Shown: positions 7,656-15,719, numbered from the stretch's first letter. The stretch is 17,994 nucleotides of DNA from Pleurocapsa sp. MO_226.B13 (GCA_030064795.1 JASJEI010000241.1:1-17994); one strand, 5' to 3'. A program made the numbers and translations. Notes: a model not told the origin generated them from the sequence alone.

Positions 7656-7880
7656 ATGTCTTTATCCAAAGCTGAAGCCAAACAACTTTTAGAACGGATG
7701 ATTTTTGATGACCAAGCACCTAGAGATTGGGTAGAGGATGTCTGGGGAATTACGCCAATGTTGGGAGATAGCGCAGCTAAACTTTATGAAGCTTTTGAAG
7801 CACTGATTGAATGTTGTCCTGAAGATAAGCTGGATGCTTTGTTGCAGACTTATTTGCAAGAGCAAATGGATAATAGATAA
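7656..7880 (+). CDS. Small conserved-looking acidic protein, unknown function
   Basis: The 74-residue protein is acidic and mostly helical (AEAKQLLERMIFDDQAPRDW, then GITPMLGDSAAKLYEAFEAL and an acidic C-terminus), without membrane segments or a signal peptide. Its composition and the regular helical hydrophobic pattern look like a real protein, and the ATG follows a gap shared with the divergent DUF92 gene. It resembles small hypothetical proteins common in cyanobacteria, but I cannot name a family. A small adaptor or regulatory role is possible but not supported by any motif. Confidence 0.65.
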   Translation: MSLSKAEAKQLLERMIFDDQAPRDWVEDVWGITPMLGDSAAKLYEAFEALIECCPEDKLDALLQTYLQEQMDNR

Positions 7881-8032
7881 CATACAGAAATTAGTTGTTT
7901 CTATTTTGTAGTATCAGGAAGATTTGTTTATAGCTATGTTTAGTGATAATAAAAGGTGTTTAAGTAACAAATAGCAACTAGCAAGGGAAGTCTGTTCTAG
8001 TTTAATTAAAAAAATAGAGCGATCGCGCTTAC

Positions 8033-8506
8033 TCAGTCTTTATAAGTAGTCAGTCTCCAGGGTGCAATTTCTCCGCTATTGAGAGGTAGGTAATCCCCAT
8101 CATCGTCTGGATCGTTTTCTCTTTCAGACCAACCAAAAGCAGTACCGAGTAACCAGGATTCGCCTGGTTGCCAATCTAGAGTTGCTTCAACACCATAAAT
8201 TCTTTGAGGCGATCGCTCTAAGACTAGAAGACCAGTTTCTTCATCGGGAGTTAAATTCGCACCATTGTCTGAATAGATAAAAAACCCAGCTAAAGTAAAT
8301 TGTACGTTGTTAAGAGTTGCATCGAGGATATCGATAATTAGATTATTACCTTCTGGCAAAATTAGCGGTACTGGCTGTTGTCCCGTCGGAGTTTCTAGGA
8401 TTACCTGTAAATCTTCTTCGGTTTGGTTGAGTTGTACTCCAGTAATTTCCACAATGCGTTCTGAAGTAGTATTTTGAACCAGTAGATCGAGAGCAAAAGT
8501 AGATAC
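8033..8506 (-). pseudogene. TonB-dependent siderophore receptor relic with internal deletion
   Basis: Two separate pieces of a receptor are fused in one frame. The first ~55 residues (EITGVQLNQTEEDLQVILET, ending LILPEGNNLIIDILDATL) match the AMIN-like domain that precedes the plug in cyanobacterial TonB-dependent receptors. The rest (NNVQFTLAGFFIYSDNG, then RIYGVEATLDWQPGESWLLG and SGEIAPWRLTTYKD) is a late beta-barrel segment of the same family. The plug and most of the barrel, several hundred residues, are absent, as are the signal peptide and the terminal strands. An upstream in-frame TAA lies at 8507-8509 and the frame stops at 8033, where intact homologues continue. The parent would have imported ferric siderophores; this product cannot. 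Confidence 0.75.
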
Positions 8507-8843
8507 TTATTAATAATTATTTTGATTAATTTGATTAACTGTTGACCAAAGCGATCGCTAAGCATATCCTTCAGGTAATCGAACTTTCCCAATAAATCAA
8601 AGAAGATACCTCCAAAAACTGGCTAGACTTTAACCAAGTCACTCTGGATTTTGCATAGTATTGAGATGATTCAACAGTCAATCATTCCATACACTATCAT
8701 AAATTATTGCTATTTCTTCTCATTTACTTGTGAATTTTTTTTTGATAGTCGCTGGCACATGGGATACACTTTGTCAATGCAAATTAATGATGAAAGTTTT
8801 GGTAAGAGCCAAATATGACATTATGGATTAATGCTTACCATCT
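8507..8843. other. AT-rich intergenic stretch, no gene seen
   Basis: Neither strand shows an open frame I would believe. It carries one HIP1 octamer (near 8551) and several A/T runs (a T9 run near 8735). It lies between the receptor relic and the 3' end of the exonuclease-ATPase gene, so it should hold the terminator of the latter, but I found no clear GC-rich hairpin followed by T residues. It probably includes more decayed receptor DNA. Confidence 0.5.
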
Positions 8844-11339
8844 TCACAACAATTCCTTTATCAGCCAATATTGTTGAAAGTAATTGGCAAGTATTTTTAA
8901 AGCTGGTGCTAATTCTGTATTGGGGTCTATTTCTAAGTCTTGATTGTAGATGTCGCTAATAAATTTATAGATTAATTCAAAAGTTATTCTATCGTTGCGT
9001 TCCAAGATTCTAAACTGCCCATTTTTAGTGCGATCGAGCTTGATAATTTCTTTGCTACCTACAGTTTTCTCTTTGATAGTATCGCTTCTAGCATCTTGCC
9101 ATAACAGAAATCTCATTTGTTCTTTAGTAGCGACAAATTCATTGTAATTTTGAATTCGGGAGGTGAATTTACTACTCTTACAGCTACTCAAAAAACCAAT
9201 ACAAAGATTTTTATTAGTGATAATAAGATGGGGCGGTAAAACCCGCTTGCTAGGTAAAATATCTGTTTCTAAAGTATTTATTTTCTTAAATGCCTCGATA
9301 ATATCTTTAAGCTTTCCCAAATCTTTTTCGTCAAGGATTATTTCAGCATCGCTATATTCTTGTTCTAATTTTTGTTGTTGTGTTTCAAGGTAGTCGATAA
9401 CTTTTTTTTCTATAGATCGATTGAAGACAGACTCGGAAACCGAGTCTGAATTTTCTGATGCGTCAATAGGAAAATTACTATTAGTTGATTTTAATGTAGC
9501 TTGATTATAAGCATCGCTAAAATCATTAAAAGCACGAGCAATATTATTTAGTAGTTTTTCTAACTTATTTTGTTGTGTTTCTAATTTCTCTAATCTAGAT
9601 ATTATTTCTCCATGAAATTGGGGTTGAATCAGATCGTTTCTTTCAAGTTGAGGCTTTGGTAAAGGAATATTTTGATATTTGTAGCGAAAATAGTCCGCAG
9701 CCCGATTTAAAACCGTACGAATCGATGCTTGGTTTTCCCAAATTTGCTCTAGTTCGGCGGAAGTAAATAAATTAGTTAAATCTGCGCCAACCTCTTGCGC
9801 TTTTAACTGCAAAATCGCCTGAATTTGCTCTTTTTGAGGCTGTTGTAAGACCATTTGATATTGAGAAATGCGATCGATAATCGAGCCATCGAATATTTGT
9901 TGTAACTGTTGCCAACGATTGGGAAATAAATTAAAAATAATTAAACTATGAGGTACTCTAGTAAAAATTTCTTTGACTGCTTCACCAAAATTGAATAGGA
10001 TATTCTGATTGTGTTGTAACCCCAACATCTCTAGTTGGTCGAAAACTATAATTAATGGTTCGTGGAGTAATGATAGCTTAGCTAAAACCGCGATCGCTTC
10101 TAGAGAAAAATCCTCTTTACTAATCTCCTCTTGCCAACCATTTAAACTAATTTTGGTTAATGATTCTGGTTCTAGTTCGTCCGCAGCCAGCCATTTTTTG
10201 ACTAATTGTTTGTATCCAGGATCGGAGTAACGACAGTATTTAACAATTCCTTTGATGATTTCAGAAGCATAACCCCCAGCACCATATTTATTCAACCACC
10301 ACTCACTAGTTATTCTTTCAATAGCATCCCAGTTATTTCTTCTAGTTTGAGTATCTTTTCCTCCTAATATTTCGTATAGTTTTAGAGGATTGGTTTGAAT
10401 TTTAGCTAAGATAGCTTGAATCCTTTGATTGGGTTGGCTAATAGATTTAATAATGCCTACAAAAGCATTAGCCAATAGGTACTCTAATTGATTAAAATTC
10501 GTCTGGGGTATCTGTTTGTTTAAAGATTCTAAGATACAGCTATAGATATGATATTTAATTGTATTGGCATCATTGGGACAAGGCACAAAAAGTAAACGAT
10601 TTAGCTTCAATCTTTGGTAAGCCAAACGCATAATTAGATGTGTCTTTCCCGTACCAGGTTCGCCAATAACTACCGCCCCTTTACTCTGATGATTGCGATC
10701 GTGCTTGATATCATCGATTATCGACTCTAAAATTGCATACTGAGCCTGATAAATATCAGGATTATCGGGATGAGTTTGAAAAGGGTTATCGACTCGACTA
10801 CTACCAAAGGGATTGACTTGTCTCGGAAGTTGAGTCATTTTTTGCTGAATTGCTAAATATAGTTGATAAGTAAATTGAGCGTCGTATCGAGCTAGATGAG
10901 CCTGGCGAGTATTAAAATACTGATGTTCTACTTTAAGATTTAGCTTTTTAGCGAGATACTCTAAAGAATAAGAATAAAGCGCGGGAAAATATTTTCGAGC
11001 GAGTCTATAGGTGCATTGTACCTGAGTGGGAGTTCTCCAGAATAAGTTGCTTTTGCTAAAGCTATTTTTTAAAACTTGTAAGTCGTGTTTGGCATTGTGG
11101 AATACTAGCAGTTTTTGCTGGGTAATTTCCTCAAAATCTAGTAGTATTTGTTGTAAAGGCTTGTGATGCAGAATAGATTGAAGATGTTCGGGATGTTCTC
11201 GATCGAACGCCTCATAAACTATTCTTCCTTTACTGTTGACGATCGCAATTTCTCTTAAATATTTTTGTCCCTCGGTATCGATAATGAGAAAATCTGAGTA
11301 AATTAACTTAGACGAAATTGAATAGTTTTCCTCAGTCAT
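8844..11339 (-). CDS. DEDDh exonuclease fused to AAA+-like P-loop ATPase
   Basis: This is a single intact 831-residue protein. Residues ~14-165 form a DnaQ/RNase T-type 3'-5' exonuclease with every DEDDh residue: Asp21-x-Glu23 (IIDTEG), Asp86 in FHNAKHDLQVL, and His148 plus Asp153 in HLARYDAQ. Residues ~195-550 form a P-loop ATPase: Walker A GEPGTGKT at 226-233, a long helical insert (about 285-420), Walker B as LIIVFDQLE with Asp434 and Glu437, a possible sensor Asn470 and a possible sensor-2 arginine near 541. Residues ~575-600 and 640-690 look coiled-coil, and the last ~140 residues (LPPHLIITNKNL onward) match nothing I can name. The large insert between Walker A and B recalls ATPases of phage-defence systems such as BREX BrxC/BrxD, only as an impression. 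It probably degrades or processes nucleic acid under ATP control. It is preceded 39 bp upstream by a small membrane-protein gene on the same strand. Confidence 0.85.
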   Translation of the reverse strand: MTEENYSISSKLIYSDFLIIDTEGQKYLREIAIVNSKGRIVYEAFDREHPEHLQSILHHKPLQQILLDFEEITQQKLLVFHNAKHDLQVLKNSFSKSNLFWRTPTQVQCTYRLARKYFPALYSYSLEYLAKKLNLKVEHQYFNTRQAHLARYDAQFTYQLYLAIQQKMTQLPRQVNPFGSSRVDNPFQTHPDNPDIYQAQYAILESIIDDIKHDRNHQSKGAVVIGEPGTGKTHLIMRLAYQRLKLNRLLFVPCPNDANTIKYHIYSCILESLNKQIPQTNFNQLEYLLANAFVGIIKSISQPNQRIQAILAKIQTNPLKLYEILGGKDTQTRRNNWDAIERITSEWWLNKYGAGGYASEIIKGIVKYCRYSDPGYKQLVKKWLAADELEPESLTKISLNGWQEEISKEDFSLEAIAVLAKLSLLHEPLIIVFDQLEMLGLQHNQNILFNFGEAVKEIFTRVPHSLIIFNLFPNRWQQLQQIFDGSIIDRISQYQMVLQQPQKEQIQAILQLKAQEVGADLTNLFTSAELEQIWENQASIRTVLNRAADYFRYKYQNIPLPKPQLERNDLIQPQFHGEIISRLEKLETQQNKLEKLLNNIARAFNDFSDAYNQATLKSTNSNFPIDASENSDSVSESVFNRSIEKKVIDYLETQQQKLEQEYSDAEIILDEKDLGKLKDIIEAFKKINTLETDILPSKRVLPPHLIITNKNLCIGFLSSCKSSKFTSRIQNYNEFVATKEQMRFLLWQDARSDTIKEKTVGSKEIIKLDRTKNGQFRILERNDRITFELIYKFISDIYNQDLEIDPNTELAPALKILANYFQQYWLIKELL

Positions 11340-11378
11340 TCTTCTCGTCTCGATCTATCTTTGATTAATGTCAGGATT

Positions 11379-11591
11379 TCAAAACTTAATCCAGGCACAA
11401 GCGCGAATAATAAAGATAAAACAAACAGTATTTAGCAACAGTAAGAGTATCCATTGACTTGAATCAATAAAAGAAAACTGACTGACAGATTTAACTGTTT
11501 TGTTGACTATTTTTTGAGATATACCTATTTTGTATTGTTTTGCAGCAATTGTTTGCGAATAATTAGCTTTGAGCGATTTATTTTGGATCAT
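11379..11591 (-). CDS. Small single-pass membrane protein, unknown function
   Basis: The 70-residue frame has a Lys-rich, basic N-terminal half (residues 1-35) and one strongly hydrophobic segment at about 46-68 (SSQWILLLLLNTVCFIFIIR), with a short basic tail. It ends 39 bp before the start of the exonuclease-ATPase gene on the same strand, so co-transcription is plausible. No clear Shine-Dalgarno sequence precedes the ATG, which is common in cyanobacteria. It could be a membrane anchor or a toxic small effector for its neighbour, or a chance open frame in AT-rich DNA. Composition favours a real protein only modestly. Confidence 0.45.
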   Translation of the reverse strand: MIQNKSLKANYSQTIAAKQYKIGISQKIVNKTVKSVSQFSFIDSSQWILLLLLNTVCFIFIIRACAWIKF

Positions 11592-11925
11592 CGAGAGTTA
11601 TTAGTAGTTAGTAATCATCCAATCTCCCAATCAGGATCGTCCTGAGAACTTTTAGTCAGGCTTTTGGCTGTTTGGTGAAATTATGTCCACTACTGTAACA
11701 GAGTGTAAAGAATCTGCCTAGTTATTTAAGCGTTTTAATTTCTGGTTTTAGTTTGAGTCAGGCATAAATACCTAATTCGTTCTTTAAATGTATTTAATAA
11801 ACAGAATAATTTTATCAATTTTCGATTAACTCTCCGTAAAAATACTTGATAATTGGAAAAAAAAAGGTAAGATTATAAGTAATAATATGTAAATAAATAT
11901 ACGTTAAAAATCGATTCTAAAGTTT
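11592..11925. other. Divergent intergenic region, 334 bp
   Basis: The stretch separates the minus-strand membrane-protein/ATPase pair from the plus-strand receiver gene, and must hold both promoters. It contains small inverted repeats (CAGGA-TCG-TCCTG near 11634-11646, and CCTGA/TCAGG close by) on the side of the minus-strand genes, possibly an operator, and a candidate promoter for the receiver gene. I see no further gene. Confidence 0.45.
11846..11874 (+). promoter_or_regulatory. Candidate sigma-70-type promoter for the receiver-domain gene
   Basis: TTGATA (11846-11851, five of six consensus bases) is followed after 17 bp by TAAGAT (11869-11874, four of six). That would give a leader of about 45 bases before the ATG at 11926. 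The spacer includes an A9 tract. In DNA this AT-rich such matches arise easily, so it is a suggestion only. Confidence 0.3.
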
Positions 11926-12387
11926 ATGCTAGATAGTATTTTCTCTTCAAAAGCGTCATCATGTAAATCGAGGAACGTCTTAATTATCGAACCAAATAAA
12001 TTCCAGGGAAGACAATTAAGCGAACTAATAAAAATTGAAAGACCCCAGCTTCAAGTTATGTTGCTAGAAAACTCCGAGCAGGTTTTCTCTCTAATGTACG
12101 GACAGATGGACATAGATCTTTTATTTTTTGATATCGAAGAAGAATTTGATACTGACAATTTAGCTCTAATTAAGGCGATTTCACCTCAAACTAGCATCAT
12201 TCATTGGAGTGATTATCAGCATCCAGAAGTGATTGAACTATTGTATTCTCTGGGAGTTAATTCTTTTTGTATGAAAGAAAGTGATGCAGCAATAATTTTG
12301 GAAGCTACAGATTTGGCGATCGACTATCCTCAGTCTTTATTTTTGGATCGAAAGCTACATCAATGCTTACCTTTATTACAAAGTTAA
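11926..12387 (+). CDS. Atypical response-regulator receiver protein (stand-alone)
   Basis: The 153-residue protein has the alternating strand/helix pattern of a CheY-like receiver over residues ~16-135 and no output domain. Asp69 in LLFFDIEEE occupies the phospho-acceptor position, Ser95 the Thr/Ser switch position (SIIHWSD) and Lys117 the conserved lysine (SFCMKES). The acidic pair that binds Mg2+ is degraded: the first strand ends in IIEPN, leaving a single Glu22. It may be a pseudo-receiver that works by protein contact without phosphorylation, or a diverged single-domain regulator. No histidine kinase lies nearby. It is followed by tldD after 65 bp on the same strand, with no sign that they share a function. 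Confidence 0.65.
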   Translation: MLDSIFSSKASSCKSRNVLIIEPNKFQGRQLSELIKIERPQLQVMLLENSEQVFSLMYGQMDIDLLFFDIEEEFDTDNLALIKAISPQTSIIHWSDYQHPEVIELLYSLGVNSFCMKESDAAIILEATDLAIDYPQSLFLDRKLHQCLPLLQS

Positions 12388-12452
12388 ACATTAGTTATCC
12401 TCGTTAACTGCGATTAGCTATGGTCTAAAATTAACATTTAATTGAGATACTT

Positions 12453-13862
12453 ATGTCGTTTGCAGAACATAAAAATCGACTCACCGAACCGATCGCTCTT
12501 TATCGCGATCGCGTTGATTTTTTGACTATTCGTTTGGAACAGACAGAAGAAACTAACATCTTCTTACGCAGCAGCAAGATAGAAACCCTCAGCGAGACTA
12601 TTGCTTTGGGCGGACAGGTAAGAGCTTGCTATCGTGGGGGTTGGGGATTTGCAGCCTTTGACGACTTAGAAACTTTAGTGACTCGGATCGAAGAAGCGAT
12701 CGCTGCTGCTCGGATGGTTGGAGATTCCGAAACGATTTTAGCAGCAGTCGAACCAGTACAAACGGTATGTCAAGTTCCCCTGACAGGAAGCGACCCCAGA
12801 CAGATTTCTTTGGCAGCAAAAAAACAATTATGCGATCGCTACAGTGAAATGCTGCAAAGTTATGACGATTCTCTCATGGCCACTACAGTCAGTTATGGTG
12901 ACAGTTATCAAAAAATAATTATCGCCAACTCTGAAGGAACTCTAATCGAACAGTCTTGGTCGGATATGGAGATGCGCTTTTCAGCTACGGCTAGAAGAGG
13001 CGATCTCGTCCAAACAGGTAGAGAAACTACAGGCTCGCGTCGGGCTTACGAAGATTTGACCGATTTAGACCAACAGGTAACCAGTGCAGCACAAAGAGCA
13101 GTAGATGCACTCTCCTTGCCCAAAATCAAGGGCGATACCTATACAGTAGTTATCGATCCGATCTTGACAGGACTATTCGTTCACGAAGCTTTTGGACATC
13201 TTTCCGAAGCAGATATGGCTTACGAGAATCCCGACTTACTGGAAGTAATGAGTCTGGGTAGGCGTTTTGGCCCAAAAGAACTACAAATCTTTGATGGTGC
13301 TGCACCTCTAGAATCAGAAGATAACTATATCCATCGAGGTAGTTATTTCTATGACGATGAAGGCACTCCCGCAACTACGACTCAGTTAATCAAAGATGGG
13401 GTCTTAGTTGGCAGACTCCACTCCCGCGAAACCGCAGGCAAATTAGCAGAAAAGCCAACGGGAAATGCCCGCTGTCTTGACTATCACTACTCGCCGATAG
13501 TACGCATGACAAACACTTGGATCGCCAGGGGCAACACTCCAGTCCCAGACTTATTTCAGGACATCTCAGAAGGAGTATACGCGCGAAATTGGTTGGGAGG
13601 AATGACCAACGGCGAGATGTTTACCTTCAGTGCGGGGGAGGCTTGGATGATTCGCAATGGCAAACTAGCCGAACCCGTCAGGGATGTAACTCTTTCGGGT
13701 AATGTGTTTAAAACCTTGGCTAATATTGAAGCGATCGGCGATGATTTTTATTGGGATGAATCTGGTGGCTGTGGCAAAGGAGGACAATCGGGTTTAGCTG
13801 TTGGTTGCGGTGGCCCTAGTTTGAGAATTAAGGAGGTAACAATTGGAGGCAATTGCGATTAA
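12453..13862 (+). CDS. tldD: TldD-family metalloprotease
   Basis: The 469-residue protein matches TldD in length and order. The N-terminal half is a regulatory/substrate-binding fold. The zinc motif HEAFGH lies at residues 244-249 (His244, Glu245 and His249) and is followed by SEAD. The C-terminal block SGGCGKGGQSGLAVGCGG carries the third metal-ligand cysteine near residue 438. In E. coli TldD works with TldE (PmbA) to degrade unfolded peptides and to mature microcin B17 and CcdA. Cyanobacteria usually encode both, but no tldE is adjacent here. The ATG is preceded by GAGA. It is cytoplasmic, with no signal peptide. Three HIP1 sites lie within the gene. Confidence 0.93.
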   Translation: MSFAEHKNRLTEPIALYRDRVDFLTIRLEQTEETNIFLRSSKIETLSETIALGGQVRACYRGGWGFAAFDDLETLVTRIEEAIAAARMVGDSETILAAVEPVQTVCQVPLTGSDPRQISLAAKKQLCDRYSEMLQSYDDSLMATTVSYGDSYQKIIIANSEGTLIEQSWSDMEMRFSATARRGDLVQTGRETTGSRRAYEDLTDLDQQVTSAAQRAVDALSLPKIKGDTYTVVIDPILTGLFVHEAFGHLSEADMAYENPDLLEVMSLGRRFGPKELQIFDGAAPLESEDNYIHRGSYFYDDEGTPATTTQLIKDGVLVGRLHSRETAGKLAEKPTGNARCLDYHYSPIVRMTNTWIARGNTPVPDLFQDISEGVYARNWLGGMTNGEMFTFSAGEAWMIRNGKLAEPVRDVTLSGNVFKTLANIEAIGDDFYWDESGGCGKGGQSGLAVGCGGPSLRIKEVTIGGNCD

Positions 13863-14186
13863 TCAAGCTGGATTGAACTAGAATTTATTTATGGCACTTT
13901 TTCTGTAATCTAGGTTACAATGCCAGACAAATAAGAAAAAACCCAGTCAAAAAACTGGGTTCTGGAGCAAGGTTGAAAAATTGGCTAGTTATGAAGTGTG
14001 TTTTTAACTAGTCCAAGGTCAAAAACTCGTTTACCGTACGATTTATCTAGCAACAAAAATTATCATCTAATTTTTAGAACCAAATTACAACAGTATATTT
14101 ACGAGGATTTGATGTCAAATCCTTTTTTTTTAGTTGTTTTTACCGATCTCGGCACAATAGACTCGATCGGAAAAACTAAGTTACTG
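13863..14186. other. Convergent intergenic region, 324 bp
   Basis: It lies between the 3' ends of tldD (plus) and the secreted-protein gene (minus). It holds a terminator-like hairpin at 13940-13961 and an imperfect stem (TGGCTAGTTA near 13982 with TAACTAGTCCA near 14005). A 66-residue open frame crosses it on the plus strand, but its composition is unconvincing and it overlaps the end of the minus-strand gene. No RNA family was recognised. Confidence 0.5.
13940..13961 (-). terminator. Candidate intrinsic terminator, minus-strand orientation
   Basis: AACCCAGT (13940-13947) pairs perfectly with ACTGGGTT (13954-13961) around a 6-base loop. Read on the minus strand the stem is followed by TTTTCTTATTT; on the plus strand no T-tract follows. 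It would therefore end transcripts coming from the minus strand (the secreted-protein gene, 226 bp away), and may also stall tldD transcripts. Confidence 0.6.
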
Positions 14187-15062
14187 TTAGTTTGGTAACA
14201 AATTTACAGTATCGGTTGCGAATTGAACGCAAATTCTTTCAATTGTTTTGCTGGTAGTAGCGATATTTAAATTGACAATTGTTCCCTCGTTAGTTCGGAT
14301 CGAAGCTCGATCGGGAGCCTTGCGATCGTAAACGAAGTTATAACCATGATTAATCGCGTACTTATTAGCTACAGCGGGAGATTTACCGAGCAAATTTTGC
14401 CAATCATCAAACTCTGGATCGAATGCAGTCCGATCTTGCGTACAAACTGAAGAGTTTTCGGTGTTATTAGGTCGATCCTGGGGGCGATCTGACTCTCTGG
14501 TAGCAGTGCGATCGCTTTTAGGCCGGTCGAGGGCGTTTCTAGAAGATAAATTAGCCCGACGCTGGCGGATATTGGCAAAAACTTGGGGTTCGGGGCGTAA
14601 TTCTGGTTCAAAAACTATCTCATCATCATTATGCATTACCGATGAGTAATAGCGATCGCCATCTTTACCGACAAAATAGGTTGTCTTACCATCGGTAGCT
14701 TGAAAAACCTTGCCTCCAAAAACTACTTCAGCAGGGATTAACAAATCATTTTCTAGATTGGATTTAGACTGTCGATAATAATAAAAATCATCTCCAAACT
14801 GACAAATATTAATGTAATAATTTTCCGTTTCAAAGCTGTAAACTTCTTGATAGCTAACCTCTATTCCTTGACAACTTAGCATTTTTTGTGCTAATAAATT
14901 AGTTGTTTTTTGATAATTAGCTTCTAAATAATTATGATTTGAACTAAATTCAAGTTTTCTTTTTTGGCTAGCAAAGCAGGGAAAAACACTTCCACTATAA
15001 AAACAAATAATAACTATTAGTAAGACCGCTTGCTGGCACCAACTGATTAGGGCAAAGCTCAT
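14187..15062 (-). CDS. Secreted protein of unknown function with four cysteines
   Basis: From the ATG at 15062 (a TTG 12 bases earlier is less likely) the protein has 291 residues. The first ~33 form a signal peptide or anchor (CQQAVLLIVIICFYSGSV, then FASQ as a cleavage-type site). The exported part has cysteines at about 64, 87, 207 and 278, enough for two disulfides. A compact beta-rich region (SYQEVYSFETENYYINICQF to DGKTTYFVGKDGDRYY) is followed by a linker at about 165-210, rich in DRP/DRT motifs and Asn/Ser, and a C-terminal segment (WQNLLGKSPAVANKYAINHG onward). I recognise no named domain. It is divergent from the BlaI-M56 operon with a 234-bp gap. Periplasmic or thylakoid-lumen location is possible; no function is assigned. 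Confidence 0.8.
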   Translation of the reverse strand: MSFALISWCQQAVLLIVIICFYSGSVFPCFASQKRKLEFSSNHNYLEANYQKTTNLLAQKMLSCQGIEVSYQEVYSFETENYYINICQFGDDFYYYRQSKSNLENDLLIPAEVVFGGKVFQATDGKTTYFVGKDGDRYYSSVMHNDDEIVFEPELRPEPQVFANIRQRRANLSSRNALDRPKSDRTATRESDRPQDRPNNTENSSVCTQDRTAFDPEFDDWQNLLGKSPAVANKYAINHGYNFVYDRKAPDRASIRTNEGTIVNLNIATTSKTIERICVQFATDTVNLLPN

Positions 15063-15217
15063 CTCAATCGCCAAAATATTAAACTTAGTGTTTACTCAAT
15101 AACCGACGTATACTTCACGCTTACAAATAATTTTTAAAATATTAAGCCTTTAGTATCTACACTTTTTCAGTCTAAACTCAAAGAGTAAAGAGTTAGACAA
15201 TGCTTTTCCCTTGCCAA

Positions 15218-15233
15218 ATAGAAAATTCTCTAT
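15218..15233. promoter_or_regulatory. Candidate operator palindrome upstream of the BlaI-type repressor
   Basis: ATAGAAAATTCTCTAT is a 16-bp near-palindrome: 7 of 8 base pairs match, with arms ATAGA/TCTAT. It lies 64 bp before the repressor ATG. BlaI-family proteins bind short dyads and commonly repress their own operon, so this is a reasonable autoregulatory site, but there is only one copy in view and no comparison set. Confidence 0.35.
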
Positions 15234-15296
15234 TGTAAACTTTAAAGGTAATATCCAGATAGAATAAAAGGTTATTACTACCTAAGACTGATAACA

Positions 15297-15719
15297 ATGG
15301 CTTTTTTACCACAGCATAAACCCAAAAAAATGTCTCTAGGTCCTCTAGAAACAGAAATTCTAGAGATAGTTTGGAGATTAAAAGTAGTAACGGTTAGAAA
15401 CGTCCACGACTATATACTGCAAGATCCCAATCGGGAATTAGCTTATACCTCGGTAACAACAGTGCTGCGTCGCTTAACTAAAAAAGGTTGGCTTAAATGT
15501 AGCAAAAAAGATAGAGCCTTTTCTTGGCAAGCTTTAGTTTCGGCAGAACAAGCTAAGGCTCTTCAAGCTTATGAAAAACTAAATGGCTTTTTAGCTGTCA
15601 GCAATCCCGATGTAGTGGCTTCCTTTGCCGATAGTCTAGATACTGCTAGTTTAGAACAAATTGAGGCGATCGCAGCTCGTCTTAATGCCGTACGTCGTCA
15701 GAGGGAGGAGCAATCATGA
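15297..15719 (+). CDS. BlaI/MecI/CopY-family transcriptional repressor (PetR-like)
   Basis: The 140-residue protein has the winged helix of this family at residues ~14-80: SLGPLETEILEIVWRL, VTVRNVHDYI, then AYTSVTTVLRRLTKKGWL as recognition helix and wing. A C-terminal helical dimerisation region follows (about 83-138). Its TGA overlaps the next gene's ATG by four bases (ATGA), so the two are translationally coupled. In Synechocystis a BlaI-type repressor with a membrane protease (slr0240/slr0241, PetR and PetP) switches plastocyanin and cytochrome c6 expression with copper. The pairing and size here fit that system, but other BlaI-M56 pairs exist, so orthology is unproven. The partner protease is expected to cleave the repressor to relieve repression. 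Confidence 0.88.
   Translation: MAFLPQHKPKKMSLGPLETEILEIVWRLKVVTVRNVHDYILQDPNRELAYTSVTTVLRRLTKKGWLKCSKKDRAFSWQALVSAEQAKALQAYEKLNGFLAVSNPDVVASFADSLDTASLEQIEAIAARLNAVRRQREEQS

Noticed and set aside
8401..8592. A 63-residue minus-strand frame upstream of the TonB-receptor relic
   Set aside because: Low-complexity Leu/Ile/Lys composition, out of frame with the receptor, and partly overlapping it.
9163..9393. Plus-strand frames inside the exonuclease-ATPase gene (also near 10009)
   Set aside because: They are antisense to a long intact protein with complete motifs and have no independent support.
13998..14198. A 66-residue plus-strand frame after tldD
   Set aside because: No recognisable motif, unlikely composition, and it overlaps the 3' end of the minus-strand secreted-protein gene.
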